Positions 1 through 7,649 of a DNA stretch of 64,000 nucleotides are shown here, one piece after another. This DNA is from Prolixibacteraceae bacterium (lineage in GTDB: Bacteria; Bacteroidota; Bacteroidia; Bacteroidales; Prolixibacteraceae): assembly GCA_947475715.1 (NCBI GenBank), contig CANJNY010000005.1, positions 34,654 to 98,653 on the forward strand. Reading direction: 5' to 3'. Within the stretch, counting starts at the first letter, position 1. Each line of letters begins with the position of its first letter. The notes under the pieces were generated by a model, which had not been told where the DNA came from, made no database searches, and was given only the letters and a program-made list of their open reading frames with translations. Made by a program: the position numbers and the translations under genes.

Positions 1-484
1 TGAAAAACCTAAGTTTCACGAGTTTTTGGAGTTACCCCATGGTTTGGAGGGATTTTTTGATTTTGAGCAGGGGTTAGCTTGCGCAAAGGTTCAGAATAAA
101 CCGCTGTTTATCGATTTTACGGGACATGGTTGTGTAAATTGTCGCGAAATGGAGGCTAACGTGTGGTCAGATCCCAGAGTGCTTGAGAAGTTAAAAAATG
201 AGTTCGTGATTGTTGCGTTATACGTTGATGACAAAACGCCCCTTCCTGAAAGCGAATGGATCACTTCATCTTATGATCATAAGGTTAAAAAAAATATCGG
301 AAAGAAATTTGCTGATTTTCAGATTTCACGATTTGGTGTTAATGCTCAGCCTTATTATGTCTTGCTTGATCATAATCAACAGCTGCTGGTAAAACCAACA
401 GCAAGGGATCTTAATCCGGACCATTTTCTTGATTTTCTTGATCGGGGGCTGCTTGAATTTAAATCCCGTCAGGTAAAAAAGTAG
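1..484 (+). CDS. DsbD-like thiol:disulfide interchange protein, C-terminal thioredoxin domain (5' truncated)
   Basis: The frame is open back to the first base of the window, so this is the 3' end of a longer gene; the TTG at 26 is internal. The visible ~160 residues form a thioredoxin-like domain with the redox motif C-V-N-C in a GHGCVNCRE context and a later cis-Pro region (NAQPYYVLL). This matches the C-terminal periplasmic domain of DsbD / CcdA-fusion proteins, which pass electrons from the cytoplasm across the membrane to periplasmic thioredoxins. The membrane part would lie upstream of the window. It is followed after 28 bp by an isochorismatase-like gene. Family assignment is good; the exact substrate is not visible. 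Confidence 0.8.
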   Translation, partial: EKPKFHEFLELPHGLEGFFDFEQGLACAKVQNKPLFIDFTGHGCVNCREMEANVWSDPRVLEKLKNEFVIVALYVDDKTPLPESEWITSSYDHKVKKNIGKKFADFQISRFGVNAQPYYVLLDHNQQLLVKPTARDLNPDHFLDFLDRGLLEFKSRQVKK

Positions 485-512
485 TCGTAATAAGTTAAAT
501 CAGGAATTTGCT

Positions 513-1145
513 ATGAGTGAAAAAAGTATCTTATTCTGGAATGTGGATACCCAGGAAGATTTTATCGATCCGGATGGGAAGCTTTATGTGCCGGGAGCAG
601 AATCGATAAGGGCTTATCTTCATAAAATTACGGAGTTAGCTAAACGGAAGAAAATTCGTGTTGTGAATACCTGTGATTATCATCAGATTAATGCTTTGGA
701 GATTTCTGACAACCCGGATTATATTACGAAATTTCCTCCCCATTGCATGGCCGGTTCTGCAGGGGCTGATTTTATCTCTGAAACAGAGCCGGAGTCTCCG
801 CTTATTTTTGATTGGGATACCGAGCTTGCTATAATTGCAGAAATGGATAATCCGGTGCGCTATAGAAATATAGTAATTCGGAAGAATGCATTTGATGTAT
901 TTGAAGGTAACCATTATACGGATCCCATTTTACAGATGCTTAATCCCGATAAGGTTTTTGTATATGGTGTTACTACCAATATTTGCGTGGATAATGCCGT
1001 TGTAGGATTAACCGAACGAGGCATTAAGGTTTATGTTGTGAAAGATGCGATCAAAGAACTTCCTAATTTATCACTTCCATTTGAGAAATGGTCAGAAAAA
1101 GGGGTGAAAATGATCCCTTTTTCTGACCTGGAAAATTATTTGTAA
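513..1145 (+). CDS. isochorismatase-family cysteine hydrolase (nicotinamidase-like)
   Basis: A 210-residue protein of the isochorismatase-like hydrolase fold. The expected Asp-Lys-Cys triad is visible: Asp in WNVDTQEDF near residue 12, Lys in the VIRKNAFDVF segment near residue 115, and Cys in GVTTNICVDNAV near residue 150, preceded by the family's usual small-residue loop. The N-terminal Q-x-D-F and the C-H/H-C region (HCMAGSAGADF) are close to nicotinamidase-type members, which hydrolyse nicotinamide to nicotinate in NAD salvage. Other members act on isochorismate or carbamoyl compounds, so the substrate is not settled. It faces the convergent map gene 20 bp downstream. Confidence 0.8.
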   Translation: MSEKSILFWNVDTQEDFIDPDGKLYVPGAESIRAYLHKITELAKRKKIRVVNTCDYHQINALEISDNPDYITKFPPHCMAGSAGADFISETEPESPLIFDWDTELAIIAEMDNPVRYRNIVIRKNAFDVFEGNHYTDPILQMLNPDKVFVYGVTTNICVDNAVVGLTERGIKVYVVKDAIKELPNLSLPFEKWSEKGVKMIPFSDLENYL

Positions 1146-1165
1146 TACCTGCTCAGGCAATTTTA

Positions 1166-1939
1166 TCAGTTAGGATATTCATTTAAAACATCGGTAAGTA
1201 CTTCGTAACCGGTTTTAGTGACTAAGATGGTATGTTCAAATTGAGCGGATAACTTCTTATCGGTGGTCCTTGCTGTCCAGCCATCCAATTCATCAACCTT
1301 TACACGTGGTTTTCCTTCATTGATCATAGGCTCAATAGTGAAGATCATTCCGGGTTTCATAATCGGACCACTGTTTTTTCTTGCGGCATGATCTACCTGT
1401 GGGTCTTCGTGGAACTCAATTCCCACGCCATGTCCGCAGTACTCATACACCACTGTAAACCCCTGTGATATGGCATAACGGGATATCGAATACCCGATAT
1501 TTCCCAGATAATTTCCGGGACGTACCTGTTGAATTCCAAGATTCAGGCAATGTTTGGTTGCATTTACCAGTTTTTGCGCAGCTTCTGAAACCTCACCAAC
1601 GGTAAACATTTTGCTGGTATCTCCGAAATATCCCCCTAATATTGTGGTTATATCAATATTTAGGATATCTCCGTTTTTTAAAATCACATCCTCTGATGGA
1701 ATTCCATGACAAATTACGTCGTTTGGCGAAATGCAGCACGATTTTGGGAATCCACTATAATTGAGCGTTGCAGGGATTGCTCCGTGCTCAATTATATAAT
1801 TATGAATGAGTTGGTCCAGATAGCCAGTGCTTACACCTTCCTTGACAAATTCTGAAATATAATTCAATACTTCTCCTGCAAGTTTTGAACTCTTTCGGAT
1901 ACCTTCAATCTGCTCTTCGTTTTTAATAATAATATTCAT
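1166..1939 (-). CDS. map: type I methionine aminopeptidase
   Basis: 257 residues, the normal length for a type Ia bacterial MetAP without an N-terminal zinc finger. It removes the initiator Met from nascent proteins. The five metal ligands are present in order: Asp in NIDITTILGG, Asp in GYFGDTSKMF, His in GHGVGIEFHEDP, Glu in FTIEPMIN and Glu in AQFEHTILV. The substrate His in PKSCCISPNDVICHG is also there. It ends 20 bp from the convergent isochorismatase-like gene and has a dyad-symmetric element 46 bp upstream of its start. A standalone copy away from the ribosomal-protein operon is common among second MetAP copies, but I cannot tell whether this is the only one. Confidence 0.93.
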   Translation of the reverse strand: MNIIIKNEEQIEGIRKSSKLAGEVLNYISEFVKEGVSTGYLDQLIHNYIIEHGAIPATLNYSGFPKSCCISPNDVICHGIPSEDVILKNGDILNIDITTILGGYFGDTSKMFTVGEVSEAAQKLVNATKHCLNLGIQQVRPGNYLGNIGYSISRYAISQGFTVVYEYCGHGVGIEFHEDPQVDHAARKNSGPIMKPGMIFTIEPMINEGKPRVKVDELDGWTARTTDKKLSAQFEHTILVTKTGYEVLTDVLNEYPN

Positions 1940-1984
1940 TTAAACTTTATAATTCTTTTTAAATTTATAATCATGGCAGTATGA

Positions 1985-2008
1985 TCTATTAACGCTTATG
2001 TTAATAGA
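1985..2008. repeat. 9-bp inverted repeat upstream of map
   Basis: Arms TCTATTAAC and GTTAATAGA are perfectly complementary around a 6-nt centre. The element sits 46 bp upstream of the map start and 29 bp beyond the stop of the decayed reading frame at 2037-2366. It could be an operator for map or a weak AT-rich terminator for the pseudogene; the sequence alone does not decide. Confidence 0.45.
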
Positions 2009-2036
2009 TTTGTTCAGCTGCTAAAATAAAAGCCGG

Positions 2037-2366
2037 TTAACCATTCAACCATGCAATAATTTTAAGGTTTTTCTTTTGTGGACACATCACTCCTGTACCA
2101 GGATCCTTTTGGCGGTATATCTGCCTTGGATCTGCGGATAATACATCTTCTTTTAGTTTATAAGCCGGATTAAGAGCTAATTCTGTTTGGCCTCAGGCCT
2201 AAGGCTCCAGGATTGTTACTGTGTCAAAATTGGACTCTTTAATCAACGAATTAAATTGTTTGGCAAAATAGCTTATTTTTTTCCAAATTTGTCAGTTTTG
2301 AGGATAGATTTGATAAACTTCAGATTACTGGAGGCAATTCATTAAAGGAGTTAGGGAATCGTTCAT
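2037..2366 (-). pseudogene. decayed reading frame of unknown function
   Basis: No intact ORF is present, but a minus-strand reading is protein-like across about 110 codons when two frameshifts and two stops are bridged. It runs from an ATG at 2366 (MNDSLTPLMNCLQ), shifts to SSNLKFIKSILKTDKFG, then shifts again at a run of seven A to KISYFAKQFNSLIKESNF and DTVTILEP. After TAG and TGA it continues GQTELALNPAYKLKEDVL, SADPRQIYRQKDPGTG and VMCPQKKNLKIIAWLNG, then stops at 2037. Consistent lysine-rich composition and absence of other stops suggest a recently inactivated gene. I do not recognise the family. It lies antisense to the smpB upstream region. Confidence 0.4.
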
Positions 2367-2374
2367 GGTTTTGT

Positions 2375-2382
2375 TAAATTTG
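2375..2382 (+). promoter_or_regulatory. candidate -7 box for smpB
   Basis: TAAATTTG matches the Bacteroidota -7 consensus TAnnTTTG exactly and lies 25 bp upstream of the smpB start codon. No convincing TTG -33 element is present at the usual distance, so support is moderate. Confidence 0.4.
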
Positions 2383-2407
2383 CATCTGGATATTTTGAAA
2401 TAAAAAA

Positions 2408-2860
2408 ATGATCGTTCAACAGCATATCAACATAAGGAATAAAAGAGCCAGTTTCGACTACGAATTTATAGACAAGTATGTTGCAGGAATTGTCTTGCTG
2501 GGTACTGAAATAAAATCGATCCGGTTAGGTAAAGTAAGTATGAATGATGCCTATTGCCATTTTGTTGCCGGGGAACTTTATATCAAAAATCTCAGTATTT
2601 CGGAATACGATTTTGGTAATTTGAACAACCATGAGGTTCGTCGTGAGCGGAAGCTTCTGATGAGCAGGCGTGAGCTCAATAAGCTCGAACGGAAGTTAAA
2701 AGAGTCAGGTCTTACCATCGTTCCGGTAAGGTTGTTTATGAATGATAGGGGACTTGCAAAGATGGAAATTGCCCTGGCACGGGGAAAGGCCAATTACGAT
2801 AAAAGACAAAGCCTTAAATCCAAAGATGCAGAGCGCGAGATGGATCGGGTCAGGAAATAA
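2408..2860 (+). CDS. smpB: SsrA-binding protein SmpB
   Basis: 150 residues, normal SmpB length. SmpB binds tmRNA and delivers it to stalled ribosomes for trans-translation. The N-terminal core reads [15 protein letters not shown] followed by the family signature [14 protein letters not shown] and the oligonucleotide-binding beta barrel. The basic C-terminal tail ([23 protein letters not shown]) is the segment that enters the decoding centre and mimics an anticodon stem. The ATG follows a run of A residues with no strong Shine-Dalgarno site, typical for this phylum. The tmRNA gene itself was not found in the window. Confidence 0.96.
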   Translation: MIVQQHINIRNKRASFDYEFIDKYVAGIVLLGTEIKSIRLGKVSMNDAYCHFVAGELYIKNLSISEYDFGNLNNHEVRRERKLLMSRRELNKLERKLKESGLTIVPVRLFMNDRGLAKMEIALARGKANYDKRQSLKSKDAEREMDRVRK

Positions 2861-2864
2861 ATAT

Positions 2865-2902
2865 CTGTGAGGTTGTATTTTCTTACGCGCTCACAGCTAT
2901 TT
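2865..2902 (+). terminator. probable terminator after smpB
   Basis: Arms CTGTGAG and CTCACAG pair around an 18-nt loop just after the smpB stop, followed by a T-rich stretch (CTATTTTATTTG). The stem is short, so confidence is moderate. It separates smpB from the convergent DUF4252 gene. Confidence 0.45.
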
Positions 2903-2964
2903 TATTTGTTCTAACTTTTGGTTTTATGGAGTTTGCTGAATCGTGTTCTCTTCATTGAGATTAA

Positions 2965-3483
2965 TTACTCAATCTTATTTTCCCTTTCAGCTTGTTTTCG
3001 GCTGAATTTTTCAAAGCTTTTTAAATCCTCTACTTTGAAATTCCCATAGAAGGATACCAGACAACTGAACGCTTTATCTTCGCTATTGCAAACGATGACA
3101 TGGCACTCTTTCACTGTTTTAGAATTTCCCTCAATCCAGAATTCGGTATTTTCATTCTCATTATTATCTGAGAGTTCGACTTTTCGATAATTGAGTTTGT
3201 TGAATTTACCGGAGAAGAGTTGGTGTAAAGAACCCATATCTTTGTTTTTCTCATGGTTCGAAATTAGAATTCGGACCTCTAACAAATCACCCGTTACTTT
3301 CTTGTTCTCTTCATCAATATTTAGGTTAACCATGTCGATCATAGCCTTTGAGAACGTGAGCAGTGTAAACCCATCGCTGTGGGCAAACTGATCATAAATT
3401 TGATATGACCTGCTTTGTGCCGAAACTGTATCGACAACAAACAGAATTAGAATCAGTGTTACAAACCGTTTTATTGGTGTCAT
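2965..3483 (-). CDS. DUF4252-family secreted protein
   Basis: 172 residues with an N-terminal signal peptide (hydrophobic LILILFVVDTVSAQS). The mature part, with a short amphipathic N-terminal segment, a central beta-rich stretch and a Lys/Glu-rich tail, resembles the DUF4252 family, a Bacteroidota group of unknown function often found beside sigma factors, PadR regulators or PspC proteins. Its ATG overlaps the stop of the upstream PspC gene by 4 bp, so the two are translationally coupled and presumably act in the same envelope process. No catalytic motif is evident. Confidence 0.7.
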   Translation of the reverse strand: MTPIKRFVTLILILFVVDTVSAQSRSYQIYDQFAHSDGFTLLTFSKAMIDMVNLNIDEENKKVTGDLLEVRILISNHEKNKDMGSLHQLFSGKFNKLNYRKVELSDNNENENTEFWIEGNSKTVKECHVIVCNSEDKAFSCLVSFYGNFKVEDLKSFEKFSRKQAERENKIE

Positions 3484-5066
3484 TTCCTGAGTTTTTTAGG
3501 TATTACTACCGGTGCCTGTTTCCGTTGTGCGATTTCGAGACCCTCGGGTTTCATGGTCCAGTATTTTCCACCCATATCGCCATCCCACATATCGGAAGTA
3601 TTCTTGATATCACTAAGAATCTTCACCATTTCCGGACTTAAAAAGATGGTTTTGTTTTCAGGGACTTTGAGTGTGATTTCGATCTGTTGCATACGCCAGA
3701 CAGATTTTTCCGGCATCATAAACCAGGGTTGAAGGGTGAGGAGTGAGTCTGTCAATTGGTATGGGTAGTTTATTTCGCGTGCATTATTTTGGGCTTTATC
3801 CAAATTGCGCCCTCTGGCTTTTGATTTAATAATTAAACTAAATTCGTCAGTCTCGCTTTTTACAATATCGAGTTTTGGCTCATATAGGAGAAATTGTTTC
3901 CCGTTAAGTGCAGCAATGCGTAAGCCGTCAAAGTTGATGTTGGAATCAAGGAGCTCACTGAATTCATCCTTGCCCAGTTTTAAGTAGAGGGTATCTGATT
4001 TTGTGGCAACAATCTCCTGTTTTGTGCTTGTCGAAACACTCTTGAAATCACCCAGTCCTTTGACAAGTGTAAATATCAATAAAATAATTCCAACCACCCA
4101 TAGCCCGAGGGATGTTATTCCTACGGCACCATTACTCGATTTAAACCGGAAAATCAGTTTTGTTCCCAGATAGGCGATTAATAAGAGTGGTATTCCTATT
4201 ACTAATCCAATTGCGATCCAGAACCAGAAAAAGGTGCTGCCACTCAAAAATAAGTCGAGATACTGTGGTATACCATGGCCAAAAGGTGATATTCCCAGGA
4301 ATTCGTTTGTGACAAACATGGAGGTAAACAAGGCGATGATTGCAAAGATCCCCAGAAATACCAGACCAATTCCTATAATTACTGCGATGATCTTTAATCC
4401 GGCACCCAGAATGGATGAGGCTACTGATCCTGCCTGGTTCATTCGGTCACGCCCTTTTCCGCTTGCCTTGAATTTTTCGTAGTTTTCTTTAACATCCTGA
4501 ATCTCTTCTTTAATATTTTTGGAAATATTACTGATATTTACCTCTTCACCTCTCATTTCGAGCCGTTGTGCTGAATTGGATGCCTTAGGTACTACAATCC
4601 ATAATATCAGGTAGATAATTAAGCTGGATCCGGCGCCCAGAAAAACTAAAAGGACAAAAATCAGTCTTATAATTACCGGATCATAATTAAAATAGGCACC
4701 TAATCCGCTACATACTCCTCCCAGAACACGGTCATCAGGATCACGATAAAGTTTTCTTTGACGAGGGCGTGCCATTTTCACTTTCGGCCCTTCAGTTTCC
4801 TTGGTATCATCAAATGCCTCCGGTAGTCCCATAATCCTGATAATCTCCTCGACATGGTCGATATTAATCACTTCATTGCCATCCTTGACCCGCTCCTGAA
4901 ACAGCTCTGAAATTCGGGATTCGATATCCTCTACAATTTCCGTGGCCTCCGAATCGTTTCCGAAATGGCTGTTGATTTGTGAGATATAATTATTTAGTCT
5001 TTCGTAGGCATCATCGTCAATGTGAAAAACGGTCCCACTAATGTTTATTGTAAATGTTTTTTTCAT
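3480..5066 (-). CDS. PspC-domain membrane protein
   Basis: 528 residues. Residues ~1-90 form a soluble N-terminal region typical of Bacteroidota PspC proteins (MKKTFTINISGTVFHID, then an acidic helix and VEEIIRIMG). A PspC domain follows near 105-165 with the signature RDPDDRVLGGVCSGLGAYF and a transmembrane helix ending LILWIVVPKA. Three more hydrophobic segments follow (about 215-245, 265-300 and 315-345), then a C-terminal beta-rich domain of ~180 residues likely outside the inner membrane. PspC proteins sense membrane stress in Proteobacteria; the role in this phylum is inferred. It overlaps the DUF4252 gene by 4 bp and lies 23 bp after padR. Confidence 0.85.
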   Translation of the reverse strand: MKKTFTINISGTVFHIDDDAYERLNNYISQINSHFGNDSEATEIVEDIESRISELFQERVKDGNEVINIDHVEEIIRIMGLPEAFDDTKETEGPKVKMARPRQRKLYRDPDDRVLGGVCSGLGAYFNYDPVIIRLIFVLLVFLGAGSSLIIYLILWIVVPKASNSAQRLEMRGEEVNISNISKNIKEEIQDVKENYEKFKASGKGRDRMNQAGSVASSILGAGLKIIAVIIGIGLVFLGIFAIIALFTSMFVTNEFLGISPFGHGIPQYLDLFLSGSTFFWFWIAIGLVIGIPLLLIAYLGTKLIFRFKSSNGAVGITSLGLWVVGIILLIFTLVKGLGDFKSVSTSTKQEIVATKSDTLYLKLGKDEFSELLDSNINFDGLRIAALNGKQFLLYEPKLDIVKSETDEFSLIIKSKARGRNLDKAQNNAREINYPYQLTDSLLTLQPWFMMPEKSVWRMQQIEITLKVPENKTIFLSPEMVKILSDIKNTSDMWDGDMGGKYWTMKPEGLEIAQRKQAPVVIPKKLRK

Positions 5067-5089
5067 GGTGATATGATTTACTAAGGTTT

Positions 5090-5413
5090 TTATTTCTTAA
5101 TTTGATTAATAGCTTCTACCAGATCCCCCCACGCCATGTCAAGTTCATTGAGAAATAGCGTTCCTTCGGGGGTAAGTTCATAATATTTCCGCGGGGGGCC
5201 TTGTAATGACTCTTCCCAGCGATAGCCGAGATACCCGTCGTTTTTCAGTCTGGTCAACAGGGGATATAACGTCCCTTCAACCACAATCATCTGCGCAACC
5301 TTCATCTCTGCGATGATATCAGAAGCGTATGATGGTTTTTTGGAAAGGTTCAACAGTATACAATACTCCAGGATCCCTTTCCTCATTTGGGCTTTTGTGT
5401 TTTCGAGGTTCAT
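5090..5413 (-). CDS. PadR-family transcriptional regulator
   Basis: 107 residues, the length of the compact PadR-s2 subfamily. A winged-helix DNA-binding domain fills most of the protein: RKGILEYCILLNLSKKPSYASDI, then a recognition helix region, VEGTLYPLLTRLKNDGYL and the wing GPPRKYYELTPEG, all characteristic of PadR. A short C-terminal dimerisation helix follows. In Bacteroidota such genes commonly precede PspC-like membrane proteins and repress their own operon. A palindrome 400 bp upstream overlaps the promoter of the preceding lipoprotein gene and is a candidate binding site. Confidence 0.93.
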   Translation of the reverse strand: MNLENTKAQMRKGILEYCILLNLSKKPSYASDIIAEMKVAQMIVVEGTLYPLLTRLKNDGYLGYRWEESLQGPPRKYYELTPEGTLFLNELDMAWGDLVEAINQIKK

Positions 5414-5490
5414 GAGTTTGAAATTTTAATATTTTTAAGCTTTGCAGATACGTTATTACTTTAATTTTGCTTTCTCCTTTTGTGGGTAGC

Positions 5491-5796
5491 TTATACCAGT
5501 CGGGCTTCACGGGAAACGCTGATCAAAATGGGCTTAACCCTGGGATTTCCCACCGGTTTTTCAACCTTCTTAAAGTTTACCCCATTTCTTTTTTCCACAA
5601 GGGAAGTCCCTTTTAAATATTCCGCAATTTTTATTTCAGAATATTTGGTGATTGTTTTGGTAATAGCAGGACTTGTGCGATTGAGTAAAATAAACCCTAT
5701 GTCAGAACTGACAGCTGTGTTATTGCCACATGATGAGAAAATTACCAATCCGGTAAGCAAAAATCCCAATTTTAGTTTTTTTATCGCTGTTTTCAT
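5491..5796 (-). CDS. small predicted lipoprotein
   Basis: 101 residues on the minus strand. The N-terminus is a lipoprotein signal peptide: MKTAIKKLKLG, a hydrophobic stretch and the lipobox IFSS-C near residue 23. The mature part is basic, about 78 residues, with no recognised domain. The plus-strand reading over the same bases lacks any family signature, while this frame has a lipobox and a strong promoter (TTG, 21 bp, TATATTTG) 50 bp upstream. It precedes padR by 77 bp and is probably the first gene of the lipoprotein-padR-pspC-DUF4252 unit, though padR could have its own promoter. Function unknown. Confidence 0.65.
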   Translation of the reverse strand: MKTAIKKLKLGFLLTGLVIFSSCGNNTAVSSDIGFILLNRTSPAITKTITKYSEIKIAEYLKGTSLVEKRNGVNFKKVEKPVGNPRVKPILISVSREARLV

Positions 5797-5816
5797 CGCA
5801 TTAATATTAATTATAA

Positions 5817-5877
5817 TACCATCTTATACCTTGAAGTATGTATTACAAATATACATCTTAAAGATGGTACTATGCAA
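5817..5877 (-). promoter_or_regulatory. promoter with overlapping palindrome, candidate PadR operator
   Basis: On the minus strand a -33 TTG (5875-5877) is separated by 21 bp from a perfect -7 TATATTTG (5846-5853), facing the lipoprotein gene. The -7 box lies inside a near-palindrome 5838-5856 with ends ATGTAT and ATACAT; ATGT/ACAT ends are what PadR dimers usually bind. A second, outer inverted repeat of 9 bp (TACCATCTT at 5817-5825, AAGATGGTA at 5861-5869) flanks it. The arrangement suggests repression by occlusion of the promoter. The link to the PadR gene downstream is inference. Confidence 0.55.
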
Positions 5878-6233
5878 CACATGGTACTGAAATTATACAA
5901 TATTTTTTATATATTTTTTAATGACAAGAAATAGAGCACTTTATAAGCTTTTTATTACAAAATTCTTTCCTTTTTTCAGCAGTAAGATTCATATTAACTC
6001 CTATTTTAATCCATAAAAGGGGGGATAGACTAATTTTTTAGAAACCTAAAATGCGCGTTTTACCTATTTTTGAGAAGTTTCAACTTGTGCCCTTCCGATT
6101 TTTACCGCAGGAATCTAAAACTAAAATGAATTAATCTTTGGTGGAAGAGTAGTTTGCTGTATAATTATACGGCCTAAATTTTATCTTTATACCAGACATT
6201 TATTTTCCTATTAATTAAAACTACCTGTTCAAA
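5878..6233. other. AT-rich intergenic region
   Basis: This 356-bp gap separates the divergent lipoprotein operon from the CE7 esterase gene. It is AT-rich with poly-T tracts, contains no convincing ORF or RNA structure, and presumably holds the esterase promoter; no exact TAnnTTTG box was found near the esterase start (the closest is TATCTTTA at about 6183). Confidence 0.4.
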
Positions 6234-7538
6234 ATGAAAACACTTAAAACAATCCGGTTCCTATACTTTTTAATTTTGGTCTCTTCGTTTTCTGGCACCG
6301 TGTTTGGGCAGCCGGTTGAAAAAATGGTCAAAGTTGCTGTTATACCGGATCACAATGACTGGCTGTACAGCGAAGGTGAAACAGTAAAGTTTAATGTTGC
6401 AGTGACCAGGAATAATGAACCATTGCAGCATGTTAAAGTAAGGTATGAAGTTGGTCCTGAAATGATGACTCCTGATAAACGGGATTCTACCATACTTAAA
6501 AATGGAAATATTACTATTGCCGGTGGCACATTTCACGATGCAGGTTTTTTGCGTTGTAAGGTAACTGCTGAATATGAAGGGAATAAGTATGAAGGGATAG
6601 CTACAGCTGGTTTTAGTCCGGAGTCGATTAAACCTACTGCTGAATACCCCAATGATTTTATACAATTTTGGGATAAAGCCAAACGTGATCTGTCAGCTAT
6701 TCCATTGGATGTTAAACTAACTTTATTGCCTGATAAGTGCACCGAACTAACCAATGTTTATCAGGCGAATATTCAGAACTTTAAAATTGGCTCAAGGCTC
6801 TATGGTATTGTTTGCATTCCTAAGAAACCGGGTAAATATCCAGCGATTTTAAAGGTTCCGGGTGCCGGTGTCCGCGGATATTCCGGAGATATTGCCATGG
6901 CAGATTTGGGTATTATCACTTTTGAGATTGGTATTCATGGTATTCCGGTTACCATGGATGCCGCTGTTTATAATGATTTGGGGCGTACTGCTTTGGACGG
7001 ATATATGTTTTTTAATCTTGACGATCGTGACAAGTATTATTACAAGCGGGTTTATGTTGGGTGTGTCAGAGCGATTGACTTTATTTATTCGTTGCCTGAA
7101 TTTGACGGATCAACCCTTGCAGTGACGGGTGGAAGTCAGGGCGGGGCTCTTTCCATTGTTACTGCTGCACTTGATCAACGGGTTAAATATCTTGCAGCTT
7201 TTTATCCTGCCCTATGTGACCTTACAGGATACCTTTCGAACCGTGCCGGGGGATGGCCTCAAATGTTTCGTGATCAGAAGATTGCAATAAAGGAGAAGAT
7301 TGAGACATCGAAATATTATGATGTGGTCAATTTTGCCAGAATTGTTAAGATACCGGGTTTTTATTCGTGGGGCTTTAATGATATGGTTTGTCCTCCCACA
7401 TCCATGTATTCGGCATATAACTCAATAACTGCCCCTAAGGAGCTTTTTATTATGCAGGAAACAGGCCATTGGCAATATCCTGAGCAGAATGAGAAGGCAA
7501 AGCAGTGGCTTTTATCCCGGATTTTGGTAAATAAGTAG
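6234..7538 (+). CDS. secreted CE7-family acetyl esterase (acetylxylan esterase / cephalosporin-C deacetylase type)
   Basis: 434 residues. A signal peptide (FLYFLILVSSFSGTVFGQ) precedes an Ig-like domain of ~100 residues (FNVAVTRNNEPLQHVKVRYE). An alpha/beta-hydrolase domain of the AXE1/CE7 family follows from about residue 140. The nucleophile elbow is GGSQGG, the acid is probably Asp in GFNDMVCPP and the histidine is in QETGHWQYPEQ. CE7 enzymes remove acetyl groups from xylo-oligosaccharides and similar esters; secretion fits a role in polysaccharide use. It is a single gene, closed by a strong hairpin at 7594. The exact substrate is not deducible. Confidence 0.85.
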   Translation: MKTLKTIRFLYFLILVSSFSGTVFGQPVEKMVKVAVIPDHNDWLYSEGETVKFNVAVTRNNEPLQHVKVRYEVGPEMMTPDKRDSTILKNGNITIAGGTFHDAGFLRCKVTAEYEGNKYEGIATAGFSPESIKPTAEYPNDFIQFWDKAKRDLSAIPLDVKLTLLPDKCTELTNVYQANIQNFKIGSRLYGIVCIPKKPGKYPAILKVPGAGVRGYSGDIAMADLGIITFEIGIHGIPVTMDAAVYNDLGRTALDGYMFFNLDDRDKYYYKRVYVGCVRAIDFIYSLPEFDGSTLAVTGGSQGGALSIVTAALDQRVKYLAAFYPALCDLTGYLSNRAGGWPQMFRDQKIAIKEKIETSKYYDVVNFARIVKIPGFYSWGFNDMVCPPTSMYSAYNSITAPKELFIMQETGHWQYPEQNEKAKQWLLSRILVNK

Positions 7539-7593
7539 CAGTTTATTCAATACAACTAAATCTTAACGGAGGTTATTTTTTAGGTCAAAGAAA

Positions 7594-7631
7594 TAGCCCT
7601 TAATTTGAATTCAATTTCAAATTAAGGGCTA
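7594..7631. terminator. bidirectional terminator between esterase gene and typA
   Basis: A perfect 16-bp stem (arms begin TAGCCCTTAATTTG) closes a 6-nt loop between the convergent esterase gene and typA. T-rich flanks lie on both sides, so it can serve both genes. Confidence 0.85.
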
Positions 7632-7649
7632 TAATATTATGAGCAGGGT

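Noticed and set aside
5480..5890. Plus-strand 136-codon ORF opposite the lipoprotein gene
   Set aside because: It has no signal or family motif, whereas the opposite strand has a lipobox protein, a start codon in place and a full promoter.
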